This document shows positions 42,066-51,552 of a stretch of DNA of 64,000 bases, piece after piece. Below the pieces are notes generated by a model. It saw nothing but the letters and a program-made list of their open reading frames with translations, was not told the DNA's origin and did not search any database. The DNA lies in the NCBI RefSeq assembly GCF_002863585.1, contig NZ_PGUY01000043.1, forward strand, positions 43,798-107,797, in the 5' to 3' direction. The position numbers and the translations under genes were made by a program. The first letter of the stretch is position 1, and each line of letters opens with the position of its first letter. Source of the stretch: Peribacillus deserti (GTDB lineage Bacteria > Bacillota > Bacilli > Bacillales > DSM-1321).

Positions 42066-43007
42066 TTGAGACTAAAATTTATGATTGCAATCATTACAGC
42101 AGCCTTCTTAACAGCTGGCTGTTCGGCAGATAAAGAATCTCAACAAAAAGAAGTCAAGGGTGAAGAGATAATCAAAATCTATTCTACGGTGTACCCCCTT
42201 GAATACTTTGCAGATACCATTGGCGGAAAATATGTTAAGGTTTCATCTGTATATCCACCAGGGACTGACGAACATACCTATGAACCTTCTCAAAAAGATA
42301 TAATCGACATGACAGAAGCAGACCTCTTCTTGTATATCGGCCACGGACTGGAGGGATTTGTTACTAAAGCAGATGATATCTTTAAAAGTGAAGATGTAGA
42401 AATGTCTGCAGTGGGAGAAAAAATAAAACTTCCAAAAGCCAGCGCCGAAGACCATCATGAAGAAGAGCACCATCAACACGGTGATGTTGACCCTCATATT
42501 TGGATGGATCCGGAACTTGCTAAACAAATGGCTTTAGTTATAAAGAATGATCTGGCAGCTAAAAAACCAGAGAAAAAGGAGTATTTTGAGAATAATTATT
42601 CGAGGCTTTCTGCAAAACTGGACCAATTGGATAATACATTCAAAACAACGATTAATGAAGCCGGACGGAAAGAAATCATTGTTTCACATGCTGCTTATGG
42701 ATACTGGGAAAAACGGTATGGACTAAAACAAATAAGCATTTCAGGTTTGTCTTCTTCCAGTGAACCTTCGCAAAAACAGCTGAAAGAAGTCGTGCAAACG
42801 GCAAAAGAACATAAAATCAACTATGTGTTCTTTGAACAAAATGTAAGCTCTAAATTAACAGAAACGATTCAAAAAGAAGTCGGTGCAAAACCTTTGACCC
42901 TCCATAATCTGGCTGTTCTTACAGAGAATGATATCGAAAAAAAAGAAGACTATTTTAGTCTCATGAATAAAAACCTTGCTGCTTTAAAAACGGCTCTAAA
43001 TAAATAA
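42066..43007 (+). CDS. znuA: Zinc ABC transporter substrate-binding lipoprotein (ZnuA/AdcA type)
   Basis: Signal peptide with lipobox LTAGC (Cys19). The cluster A-1/TroA family pattern follows: VYPLEYFADTIGG, PGTDEHTYEPS, a His-rich loop HHEEEHHQHGD, and DPHIWMDPE, then IVSHAAYGYW and SSEPSQKQLKE. These His/Asp residues bind zinc. A TTG start at 42066 is supported by AGGAGG eight bases upstream. No permease or ATPase lies alongside, so it must work with a transporter encoded elsewhere. Confidence 0.88.
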   Translation: MRLKFMIAIITAAFLTAGCSADKESQQKEVKGEEIIKIYSTVYPLEYFADTIGGKYVKVSSVYPPGTDEHTYEPSQKDIIDMTEADLFLYIGHGLEGFVTKADDIFKSEDVEMSAVGEKIKLPKASAEDHHEEEHHQHGDVDPHIWMDPELAKQMALVIKNDLAAKKPEKKEYFENNYSRLSAKLDQLDNTFKTTINEAGRKEIIVSHAAYGYWEKRYGLKQISISGLSSSSEPSQKQLKEVVQTAKEHKINYVFFEQNVSSKLTETIQKEVGAKPLTLHNLAVLTENDIEKKEDYFSLMNKNLAALKTALNK

Positions 43008-43015
43008 TTTGCCAT

Positions 43016-43047
43016 GAAAATCTTGTCTTAACGGCAAGGTTTTTATT
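43016..43047 (+). terminator. Hairpin terminator
   Basis: AATCTTG and CAAGGTT pair (one G-U), followed by TTTATTTTT, just after the zinc lipoprotein gene. Confidence 0.6.
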
Positions 43048-43090
43048 TTTAATCAAAAATTAAAGCGCTTTCTCATGAGCAGCAGCTTGA

Positions 43091-43222
43091 TTAGATCCAT
43101 TTTTGTTTTAAAGCCTGAAGCTCATCATCAGCCAGCCTAGTGATCGTTTTGATTACATACTCCGGCAGCCCGCGTAATAGTAAAATTTCAGCAATTAAAT
43201 ATGGCTTATTATTAATTTTCAT
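43091..43222 (-). CDS. Small hypothetical protein (43 aa)
   Basis: ATG at 43222 follows CAGGGG and encodes MKINNKPYLIAEILLLRGLP, then EYVIKTITRLADDELQAL. Helical; the pattern looks like a real peptide (ribosome-binding site, low Arg/Cys noise). No family is recognised. Confidence 0.45.
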   Translation of the reverse strand: MKINNKPYLIAEILLLRGLPEYVIKTITRLADDELQALKQKWI

Positions 43223-43322
43223 AAATTCCCCTGCCTTTTATTTATTGATTACTCTTATTATAATCAAATTAGCAGTAAAGAGAAAATCGGCAAAAGCCCA
43301 TTTTCAGAAAATTTATTTTATT

Positions 43323-44435
43323 TTAATCCCTTGCTTTGTAAACTTCTTTATGGTTCGTGAGTGCTAACAATCTTCCTTCATTGATTTCAAACCCAATCCC
43401 GCTTTTTTCGGGTACAGATATCCAGCCATTAACCACTTTAACATCTGGAATAATGATATCTTCCTCCCAGTATCGCGCAGAAGACGAAATATCTCCTGGT
43501 ATTGTAAATCCAGGAAGTGAAGCAAGTGCGATATTATGCGCTCTGGAGACACCAAACTCAACCATCCCTCCACACCATACCGGTATATTTTTATCTAAGC
43601 AGAGATCGTGGATTTTTTTAGCCTGAATCCAGCCTCCCACTCTGCTCATCTTAATATTTATGATTTTACAGCTGCCCATTAACAGTGCACCTTTAGTATC
43701 TTGCAAAGAATGAATACTCTCATCAAGACAGATCGGTGTTTTAATTTTTTGCTGAAGGATAGAATGCTCGGCTATATCGTCATGCGCAAGCGGCTGCTCG
43801 ATCATAAGCAGCCTGAATTCATCGAGTGCCTTCAAATGATCGATATCCTCCAATGTATAGTCCGAATTTGCGTCAGCCATAAGGGGTATATCCGGAAAAA
43901 ACCTTCGAATATCTCTCAGAATATCTGTATCATTGGTTCTGCTGATTTTAATCTTATAGCGCTGGTACCCTTCTCTATGAAGATCCTCGATCTGTTGTAT
44001 TGCCTTATTGCTTACACCCCCGGATACGACCGCCCCTGATGGGATCCTTTTTGCAGTCCCTCCGAACAGCTTGGAAAGAGATACTCCCTGCTGCTTGGCG
44101 TATAGATCCCATATAGCCTGCTCCAGGCCGGACTTTGCCATGTTATTTCTTCTGAACCGCTTGAAAATGAACTCTAACTCTTTTGGATCCGCAATATCAT
44201 ATTGAAATAAAGCTGGAATTAAAAAATCCTTTAACATGTGCTGAGCCGTAACAAGGGTTTCTTCGGTATACCAGGGGCTGGAAAAGGCCGTCACTTCTCC
44301 GTATCCGTTCATACCGTCCCTGTCCGTAACTTCAACAATGATAGCCTCTCTTTCTGTCACAGTTTCCAGGTGAGTAATAAAGGGCTGTTTTAAAGGGGCA
44401 GAAATAAAATATAAAGATACCCGCTTAATGTTCAT
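43323..44435 (-). CDS. menC: o-Succinylbenzoate synthase
   Basis: 370 residues, enolase superfamily. The catalytic KIKISR-type Lys pair (about 162-164), metal ligands in PLMADANSDY, then MIEQPL and ICLDESIH, and the final Lys region NIKMSRVGG are all present. It dehydrates SHCHC to o-succinylbenzoate in menaquinone synthesis. Last gene of the men operon, three bases after menE. Confidence 0.93.
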   Translation of the reverse strand: MNIKRVSLYFISAPLKQPFITHLETVTEREAIIVEVTDRDGMNGYGEVTAFSSPWYTEETLVTAQHMLKDFLIPALFQYDIADPKELEFIFKRFRRNNMAKSGLEQAIWDLYAKQQGVSLSKLFGGTAKRIPSGAVVSGGVSNKAIQQIEDLHREGYQRYKIKISRTNDTDILRDIRRFFPDIPLMADANSDYTLEDIDHLKALDEFRLLMIEQPLAHDDIAEHSILQQKIKTPICLDESIHSLQDTKGALLMGSCKIINIKMSRVGGWIQAKKIHDLCLDKNIPVWCGGMVEFGVSRAHNIALASLPGFTIPGDISSSARYWEEDIIIPDVKVVNGWISVPEKSGIGFEINEGRLLALTNHKEVYKARD

Positions 44436-44438
44436 AGA

Positions 44439-45926
44439 TTACTGCTCCTCTTCCAATAATGTATGTAGCTCTCTCCTCAGCAGCTTATTAGAGCCATTCC
44501 GCGGCAGTTCTTTGACAAAAATAATACGTTTAGGAGTTTTATAAGATGCGAGATACTGTTTACAAAACTCTTTTAATTCTTCTTCCGACACTGCATTCTC
44601 CTGGGTTAAAACAACAAAAGCATAAGGAACCTGCCCCCATTTCGAATCTGAAAAACCAGCAGCTCCCGCTTCAAACACATGAGGATGCCTGGATAATACG
44701 CCTTCTATTTCAGCAGGGTAAATATTTTCTCCGCCGGAAATAATCAAATCAGACCTTCTGTCCATAACAAACAAGAATCCTTCGTCATCAAGGTACCCAA
44801 TATCTCCCGTATAAAACCAGCCGTCCCTGAGAGCCTTATGAGTCTCCTCTGCCCGGTTAAAATATCCTTTGGTTACATTCGGCCCTTTCACGACAATTTC
44901 ACCCGCTTGATAGGCAGGCGCTTTTTTGCCATCCAATTCAATATATAACTCAGAAGGCAGCAAAGGTTTCCCGGCTGAACCGAGCTTTTCCATGCTATAT
45001 TCGGGTGAGAGAGTAACAATCTGTGAAGAGGTTTCCGTCATTCCGTACGTTTGGAAAACCGGTATATGCTTAAGCTTACAATCTTCCAGCAGAGATCTAG
45101 GAGCTGGCCCCCCGCCTAGCAGCATACATCTAAAGGTCCTGGGATACTTTTGGTCTCCCAAATTAGAAATCATTCGGTTAAGCATAGCGGTAACAACAGA
45201 AATGATGGTCACTCCTTTATTCCTTATGTCATCGTTTACAAGCTTCTCATTAAATGAGTCATGAAGGATAACGCGAATACCGTAAATGACACTTCTCATT
45301 AAAATCGAAAGACCGCTGATATGAAAGACTGGAACTGTGCATAGCCAGGTATCCTTCTCATGCAGTCCGAGGTTCAATACAGAACCAACCGCACTCCACC
45401 AGTGGTTCCCAAACGTTTGCAAGACTCCTTTTGGTTTGCCAGTTGTTCCGGAGGTATACATGATCGTTGCTGTCTCTTCTAATACAAATTCATGAAGAAT
45501 AGGCGCTTCCCCGCAATTTTTGTCCAGAAAGTCCTCTTTAATAAAAGCCGTAATTCCATGATTAGATAGGAAATTCACTTGATCTTTGTATATTTGTTCA
45601 CTAATGAGAAAGGAAGCTTCTGAGTCATCCAGCTGAAATCTCAATTCGTTTTGAGTAAGCCGGGAATTAAGCAGAACAACCTTTACTCCTAAATAAAACA
45701 GAGCATGCAGAATAAAAACGGTGTCTGCATGGCTGGCAGCCAAAAGGCCGACCGTATCCCCTCTTCTGATTCCCTCAGAATAAAAAGCCGACGCCCAGTT
45801 CCTTGCATGATTATGCATATCTAAGAACGAATATCTTTGGTCTTTGAATTCCAAAGCAATCCTCTCAGGAGAAAGCTCCGACCTTTTTTCAAGCCAATTT
45901 GGCAGACATTCAGAATGTCCCATCAT
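44439..45926 (-). CDS. menE: o-Succinylbenzoate-CoA ligase
   Basis: 495 residues, acyl-adenylate-forming family. The AMP-binding P-loop TIMYTSGTTGKPKGVLQTF (about 152-170), GWFYTGDIGYLDDEGFLF and RRSDLIISGGENIYPAEIE are clear. It activates o-succinylbenzoate with CoA. Directly upstream of menC; separated from menB by a 368-bp gap that holds a terminator. Confidence 0.93.
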   Translation of the reverse strand: MMGHSECLPNWLEKRSELSPERIALEFKDQRYSFLDMHNHARNWASAFYSEGIRRGDTVGLLAASHADTVFILHALFYLGVKVVLLNSRLTQNELRFQLDDSEASFLISEQIYKDQVNFLSNHGITAFIKEDFLDKNCGEAPILHEFVLEETATIMYTSGTTGKPKGVLQTFGNHWWSAVGSVLNLGLHEKDTWLCTVPVFHISGLSILMRSVIYGIRVILHDSFNEKLVNDDIRNKGVTIISVVTAMLNRMISNLGDQKYPRTFRCMLLGGGPAPRSLLEDCKLKHIPVFQTYGMTETSSQIVTLSPEYSMEKLGSAGKPLLPSELYIELDGKKAPAYQAGEIVVKGPNVTKGYFNRAEETHKALRDGWFYTGDIGYLDDEGFLFVMDRRSDLIISGGENIYPAEIEGVLSRHPHVFEAGAAGFSDSKWGQVPYAFVVLTQENAVSEEELKEFCKQYLASYKTPKRIIFVKELPRNGSNKLLRRELHTLLEEEQ

Positions 45927-46258
45927 TCATCATTCCTTTTGCTAGACTGGATGTATTCAAGGAAAGCGGTGCCTTCCATCACAATATGTTTAATTGGACA
46001 ATTGAGCAAATTCCTTTTACCTCACATTAGGTATAAGGAAGGCACATTCGCGAGCCGTAGCGACTATAGAAGCTTAGTCTACCTTACCACGCTCGAACCT
46101 GGCTCGCATGTGCATCGTGCGTAAACCAAGCATACGGCGAGCTGGCCATGAGAAGCGCTTTTCTCTCATGGGCTGGCTGGCTTACAAGGGTCTCTGCCTG
46201 GTGCTGGACAGTATATAAGCTCGGAAGGAGCAGCGATATAAATCCTAATATTACAAAA
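45927..46258. other. GC-richer intergenic block between menE and menB
   Basis: About 46020-46220 is richer in GC than its neighbours, with perfect short hairpins such as CCATGAGA/TCTCATGG (46146-46171). It contains no supported ORF. It separates menE-menC from the rest of the men operon and may carry a promoter for them or be an inserted repeat. Confidence 0.4.
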
Positions 46259-46285
46259 ACAGCCTGACGAGTATCGTCAAGCTGT
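46259..46285 (-). terminator. Hairpin terminator after menB
   Basis: ACAGC-TGACG and CGTCA-GCTGT pair with one bulge on each side; the minus strand continues TTTTTGT. Downstream menE and menC may therefore need their own promoter or read-through. Confidence 0.7.
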
Positions 46286-46293
46286 GTGAAACA

Positions 46294-47112
46294 TTAAGGG
46301 AAACGAGGGAACTGCCCAAAATCTGGTTTCCGTTTTTCTTTAAAAGCATCTCTGCCTTCTTTTGCTTCATCTGTTGTGTAATAAAGAAGAGTCGCATCTC
46401 CAGCGAACTGCTGTATTCCTGCTAAACCGTCTGTATCTGCATTAAATGCAGCCTTTAGGAAACGGATAGCAGTTGGACTTTTCTCTAAAATTTCCTCACA
46501 CCATTGAACCGTTTCATCTTCAAGCTGGTCAAGAGGCACCACTGTGTTGACCAGACCCATATCAAGTGCTTCCTGGGCATTATACTGACGGCACAAGAAC
46601 CAGATTTCCCTTGCCTTTTTATGTCCAACGATGCGTGCTAGATAACCAGAGCCGTATCCTGCGTCGAAGCTCCCTACCTTTGGACCAGTTTGTCCAAAAA
46701 CAGCATTATCTGCTGCGATTGTCAGGTCACAGACTATATGAAGTACATGGCCTCCACCGATGGCATAGCCTGCAACCATTGCGATAACCGGCTTTGGTAT
46801 TACACGGATCAGGCGTTGAAGATCTAATACGTTCAGGCGCGGGATCTGATCTTCACCCACATAGCCGCCATGGCCGCGGACTTTCTGGTCACCGCCTGAG
46901 CAGAATGCTTTTCCGCCTTCACCAGCCAGGATAATGACACCTATATTAGCATCATCTCTCGCATATGCAAAAGCGTCAATCAATTCCATAACCGTCTTTG
47001 GTGTAAAGGCATTATGTACATGTGGACGGTTGATAGAAATTTTAGCAATTCCATTATACGTCTGGTACAGGATTTCTTCATATTTGCGTTCGGAGATCCA
47101 TTCTCTTGCCAT
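46294..47112 (-). CDS. menB: 1,4-Dihydroxy-2-naphthoyl-CoA synthase
   Basis: 272 residues, crotonase fold. Signature stretches: [53 protein letters not shown]. The Asp in GSFDAGYG is catalytic. It closes the second ring of the naphthoquinone from OSB-CoA. GAGGGG upstream of ATG. Confidence 0.97.
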   Translation of the reverse strand: MAREWISERKYEEILYQTYNGIAKISINRPHVHNAFTPKTVMELIDAFAYARDDANIGVIILAGEGGKAFCSGGDQKVRGHGGYVGEDQIPRLNVLDLQRLIRVIPKPVIAMVAGYAIGGGHVLHIVCDLTIAADNAVFGQTGPKVGSFDAGYGSGYLARIVGHKKAREIWFLCRQYNAQEALDMGLVNTVVPLDQLEDETVQWCEEILEKSPTAIRFLKAAFNADTDGLAGIQQFAGDATLLYYTTDEAKEGRDAFKEKRKPDFGQFPRFP

Positions 47113-47203
47113 TGTTAAACCCCTCTCAAAATTGTTGTGATATTGCGGCTTCTAAATCCATTTAGACCTGAAAGCCCTGCATCTTTCGCCTTAGGAGGCC
47201 GTT

Positions 47204-48019
47204 TCATACCTTCCCGTCAGCTAAAAAGTCACTAACTATATGACCGAATTCTTCAGGTTGTTCTACATGAACTGCATGACCCGCATTTTCTATTATGACC
47301 CAAACTCCTGCTGTCAGCAATTCATTCATTTCGGCAGCTAGTTTACAGAATTTCTTATCCAGGGAACCTGTTATCAGCAGGACTCGGAAGGAAAGGGTTT
47401 TAAGGGTATTCCACCAAGAGGCTTGAGCACCGGTACCCATCCCTCTCAAACTATTTGCCAGACCATGCTTTGTATTGTTCAGCCTTTGTTTCTTTATTGA
47501 TTCTTGTTCCTCTTTTGATAGAAGCAGCTGGGATTGAAACAAAGGAATGTGGCTCCAGTAATCAACAAAAGCCTCCATGCCTTTTCCTTCAATGAATTCT
47601 GCAAGCTTCCAATCAGACTTAGTCCTAACATCGCGTTCCTGCTCGTTATTCAGGCCGGGAGAAGCACTTTCCAGGATAAGGGAATTAATATATTCCGGAT
47701 AGAGAGCTGCAAACGATAATGCCAGCCGCCCTCCCATTGAATAGCCTAATATAGCGGCCTTGCCAATATTTAATGTATCAAATATAAGTTTCAAATCTTC
47801 CACAACACGGACCATACTATATCTAGATAAGTCTGTAGGACTCTCCGTTTTTCCGTGTCCAATTATATCTATGGCAATGAGTTTAAGATTTTCAGAAAAA
47901 AACCGCGATGGGTAATCCCAATTTTCTGCGGAACCGGTAAAACCATGAAGCAGTACAAGCGCCTCACCCTCCCCGCGGATCTCTATATTATACTCAATGC
48001 CGCTGCATAGGATTTTCAT
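47204..48019 (-). CDS. menH: SHCHC synthase, alpha/beta hydrolase
   Basis: The start at 48019 overlaps the menD stop (TAATG), which favours it over the longer frame. The 271-residue product has LLHGFTGSAENW (oxyanion loop), LGYSMGGRLAL with the nucleophile Ser, and ENAGHAVHVEQPEEF with the catalytic His. It removes pyruvate from SEPHCHC. B. subtilis name ytxM. Confidence 0.9.
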   Translation of the reverse strand: MKILCSGIEYNIEIRGEGEALVLLHGFTGSAENWDYPSRFFSENLKLIAIDIIGHGKTESPTDLSRYSMVRVVEDLKLIFDTLNIGKAAILGYSMGGRLALSFAALYPEYINSLILESASPGLNNEQERDVRTKSDWKLAEFIEGKGMEAFVDYWSHIPLFQSQLLLSKEEQESIKKQRLNNTKHGLANSLRGMGTGAQASWWNTLKTLSFRVLLITGSLDKKFCKLAAEMNELLTAGVWVIIENAGHAVHVEQPEEFGHIVSDFLADGKV

Positions 48020-49764
48020 TAGGATTGCTCTTTCAGAAGACTCGTAATTTCCCGGGAAACATCTTTCCACAAATCTCGATGTTTTTGGACATTAGACTCT
48101 CTTGCCGTTTTCACTTCAATTACCTTTAGACCTCTATTGTTAAAAGAAGATGTAAAAGCATCCGTAAACTCGTCCCAATTCTGCGGGACGAAATACTCAG
48201 CTCCATATAAATTTGCAGCATGCTGATAGTTTAAACCATGCGGCGTTCCGAATAAAGTTTCATAATGCCTTTCATCGTTAGATTGCGGAAGGAATGAAAA
48301 AATTCCGCCCCCATCATTGTTTACGACTACAATGGTTATATTCAATTTCAAAAGTTTAGCTGCGAGCAGGCCATTCATATCATGAAAGAAACTCAAATCC
48401 CCAATGAGTAATACCGTATTGTCAACAACTGTGCTCACACCAAGAGCTGTAGAAACTACACCATCAATCCCATTTGCTCCTCTATTACAAAACATCCGGA
48501 CCTTTTTAGAAGAGGAGTGAAAAAAGGAATCAAGATCTCTCACAGGCATGCTGTTTCCAACAAAAAGACCTGATCCATCAGGCATTAAGTCATTTAGCAA
48601 TGCGAACAGCTTTCCTTCATCCAGCTCTTTAATATCACGAATTCTGAGTAAGCCTTGTTTCGTATAGTCTCTAACCTTTTTCCAGATATCCATCCACTCA
48701 AATGAAGGCGAAGGAGTGCTCCTGTCTGTGATTTCGCGGCAGAAAACAGCTTCATTACAATACACATAAGCCGAGGCTGTTCCAGTTGGTTCCCTCCAGC
48801 CTGCCCCACCGTCTATCACGAGTACATCTGACTCTTTCTGTTGTTTTATAAAGATGGCCAGAGCTTTAGAAACAGGCATGGAACCAAACCTCAAGATAAG
48901 ATCCGGCTTGAGATTCTCTTTAACTTCCTCATATCGGAGGAAAGTGTCATACGTATCTATAACTGTTTCGGATACAAAGCTGCTGCTTCTTAATTGGGAA
49001 AGCGGATCTGCCAATATTGGAAATCCAATCTTTTCACTCAAAGAGACGACAGCAGCGTTAAATTCTGCTGAATCCATTCCCCCGCATACAATCAATCCCT
49101 TTTCAGCACGAGAGATTCGATCGGCGTAATGCTTAAAGGCATTTTCAGAGAGAATAGGTATAGATTGTTCCACCTGAATGCTGGGTCCCATTGTTTCACC
49201 AAACCACTTTGGTTCATTTAAGAAAGGAATAAGTGGTTCCCTGAACGGAAAATTCAAATGTACGGGTCCCGCTGGAGCAGATACTGCAGCTGCAGCTGCA
49301 CGCGCACAAATCGTCCTGGCATAATTCAAGCCTTCTTCTGTATTTTCGGGAAGTGCCATTTCTACGAACCATTTGGCATGCTTACCGTATAAGTGAATCT
49401 GGTCAATAGCCTGCGGCGCACCGACATCTCTCAGTTCATGCGGCCTGTCTGCCGTCATTACCAGCAGCGGAACCCTGGAATTATAAGCTTCTACAACTGC
49501 AGGGTAATAGTTAGCTGCCGCTGTTCCAGATGTACAAAGAAGCCCAACAGGACTATTAGAAGCTTTGGCTAATCCGAGTGCAAAGAATCCAGCTGATCTT
49601 TCATCTATGTTCATATGAACCTGAATATCAGGATGTTCCATAAGCATATAGGCAAGCGGAGTCGAGCGGGAGCCTGGACTGACAACCACATGCTTAATCT
49701 GTACTTTTGCCAGTTCGTCTACAAAAGCACCTGTATAAGCGGTTAAAGCTTCACGATGTTGCAT
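48019..49764 (-). CDS. menD: SEPHCHC synthase, thiamine diphosphate enzyme
   Basis: 581 residues. ThDP-enzyme layout: VVSPGSRSTPLAYML and SAGFFALGLAKAS in the N-terminal domain, VDNTVLLIGDLSFFHDMNGL for the GD...N diphosphate site, and VVVNNDGGGIFSFLPQ. It joins 2-oxoglutarate to isochorismate. Overlaps menF by 14 bp at its start and menH by one base at its end. Confidence 0.96.
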   Translation of the reverse strand: MQHREALTAYTGAFVDELAKVQIKHVVVSPGSRSTPLAYMLMEHPDIQVHMNIDERSAGFFALGLAKASNSPVGLLCTSGTAAANYYPAVVEAYNSRVPLLVMTADRPHELRDVGAPQAIDQIHLYGKHAKWFVEMALPENTEEGLNYARTICARAAAAAVSAPAGPVHLNFPFREPLIPFLNEPKWFGETMGPSIQVEQSIPILSENAFKHYADRISRAEKGLIVCGGMDSAEFNAAVVSLSEKIGFPILADPLSQLRSSSFVSETVIDTYDTFLRYEEVKENLKPDLILRFGSMPVSKALAIFIKQQKESDVLVIDGGAGWREPTGTASAYVYCNEAVFCREITDRSTPSPSFEWMDIWKKVRDYTKQGLLRIRDIKELDEGKLFALLNDLMPDGSGLFVGNSMPVRDLDSFFHSSSKKVRMFCNRGANGIDGVVSTALGVSTVVDNTVLLIGDLSFFHDMNGLLAAKLLKLNITIVVVNNDGGGIFSFLPQSNDERHYETLFGTPHGLNYQHAANLYGAEYFVPQNWDEFTDAFTSSFNNRGLKVIEVKTARESNVQKHRDLWKDVSREITSLLKEQS

Positions 49765-51172
49765 GGAGATTTCCTCCTAAAGCACTAAGCATAGGCTTAA
49801 ATTTAATGGCAGTTTCAATATACTCGCTTTCAGGCTCGGAATCCTCTACAATCCCGCATCCTGCAAAAAGAGAAGCTTCATTGCCCTGAACGAGTGCAGA
49901 ACGTATGGCAACGGCAAATTCCCCATTGCCTTTTCCATCAGTCCATCCAATGGGCGATGCATAGAAACCCCGTTCTAATATTTCTAATTCTCTAATTCTC
50001 TCCACTGCTTTTTCTTTTGGCAGTCCACCCATTGCAGGAGTAGGATGAAGTTTCTCGACACAGTCAAAGATGGAAATGTCTTCCGTGCACTCACCTGAAA
50101 CTGGAGTATATAGATGCTGAATATGTTTGGTCTTCATAAGCTCTGGTCCATCTGGGACCGAGACTTTCCTGCAGATCGTTTCCATGGCATGCTTAATCAT
50201 GGACACGACATATTGATGCTCGATTAGATTTTTTTGGTCATGAAGAAGAGTTTTACCAAGCAGATCGTCTTCTTCAGCAGTTTTGCCTCTAGCAATAGAC
50301 CCTGCAAGGCATGCAGAGGACAATGTGGTTCCGTTCTTTTTAACAAGCTGCTCTGGGGAAGCACCGATAAAGTAATCACTTCCTGATTCATAACAGAAAA
50401 TAAAACTCGTCGGCTGTTCCCTTGCTAATCTGTTCAGTACAGGTGCAGGGGAAATGTCTGATTGGAACCTAAGCCGGGTTTCACGTGCCAATACTATTTT
50501 ATCCAGGTCAGTTGTTCTTATCTCATTAATTGCACTTTGAACGGTATCTTTCCACTCTTCAGGACATACTTCGATTTGCTCAAGCAGCTCGTTTTGTGCA
50601 GCAGGCTGTTCCACGTAATTCAGCGCCTTCTCAAGGAGTTCGTCTTTTTCCTTGTCCGATTCTGTTAAGAGCGAAAGATCATCCTCATGGTCAATCAAAG
50701 CATTGATCGTCAGATAAGCCTGTCCATCTATAATGGAAAGTAAATACTTAGGAATATAAAATAAATGATCTCCAAATTGATCCCATAGCAAAGAACTATT
50801 TTTTGCGGAATCAAAAGAAAAGCCGCCAAATAATAAGGGGCCAGTCCCAGGGACATCTTGATTTTTTATAATACATGCATGGTCAATTAATTTTTCCCAT
50901 CGCTGTTCTATCGTGTTATATCTATTTTGATTATGAGAACTTTGAAAAACATCTATTTTGCCAATTCCAACAAGAACCGTTTCTTTCTTTGGATCCTGCC
51001 AGAAAAATCTATCTCCGGTATAACTTTCGTTTCCGGATTGGTAAAATGAAAGGGGGTCCAGCATGCCGATTTTTGTAACTTCACTGAATAGAACACTGCT
51101 ATTCGTTTCTTTAGCTGCAACCCTTGCTTTATGAAGGTTTTCCATGATGTTCATTTTGTTGGCAGTAATCAA
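49751..51172 (-). CDS. menF: Isochorismate synthase
   Basis: 473 residues, chorismate-binding family. The C-terminal domain has KIVLARETRLRF, FIGASPEQLVKK, GSIARGKTAEED, HPTPAMGGLPKEKA and GCGIVEDSEPESEY, all standard. It converts chorismate to isochorismate, the first committed menaquinone step. A TTG start at 51172 is supported by AAGGGGGG eight bases upstream. First gene of the men operon. Confidence 0.95.
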   Translation of the reverse strand: MITANKMNIMENLHKARVAAKETNSSVLFSEVTKIGMLDPLSFYQSGNESYTGDRFFWQDPKKETVLVGIGKIDVFQSSHNQNRYNTIEQRWEKLIDHACIIKNQDVPGTGPLLFGGFSFDSAKNSSLLWDQFGDHLFYIPKYLLSIIDGQAYLTINALIDHEDDLSLLTESDKEKDELLEKALNYVEQPAAQNELLEQIEVCPEEWKDTVQSAINEIRTTDLDKIVLARETRLRFQSDISPAPVLNRLAREQPTSFIFCYESGSDYFIGASPEQLVKKNGTTLSSACLAGSIARGKTAEEDDLLGKTLLHDQKNLIEHQYVVSMIKHAMETICRKVSVPDGPELMKTKHIQHLYTPVSGECTEDISIFDCVEKLHPTPAMGGLPKEKAVERIRELEILERGFYASPIGWTDGKGNGEFAVAIRSALVQGNEASLFAGCGIVEDSEPESEYIETAIKFKPMLSALGGNLHATS

Positions 51173-51360
51173 AATTTATCCCCCCTTCTTGTCCTGCGAT
51201 ACCTTGTAAACCTATTTAAAGATACACCTCCAGCCAGTTCTATGTCAATTATTCAAGCCGGCAGAAGAAGTCCAAAACCTATTGTTTTCCTTATTATATA
51301 TTAACGGACCTCCACTGTTGAAATTCCCTGTATTTGGGTGTACAGCTTCAAAAAAATACG

Positions 51361-51389
51361 TTGACACTGCCCCTTCCTTTTTCTAAACT
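51361..51389 (+). promoter_or_regulatory. Candidate sigma-A promoter for menA; note on gap 51173-51552
   Basis: TTGACA (51361-51366) and TAAACT (51384-51389) are spaced by 17 bases, about 165 bases before menA. The -10 is weak. This gap separates the divergent menF and menA genes and should hold both promoters; no other feature is clear. Confidence 0.35.
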
Positions 51390-51552
51390 TAGTTTGTATG
51401 AAAAAGTACAATGTCCAGCAAGTTTGCTGACACCCGCTATTTAGGAAGGCGCTGCTTTCCGCTTTCGTACTATTGTATCCTTAGTATGGGGAAAACAAGC
51501 AAAGGATGAATAAACTTATGAAGTGTTATTTATCCGTAGAGGAGAATAGATC

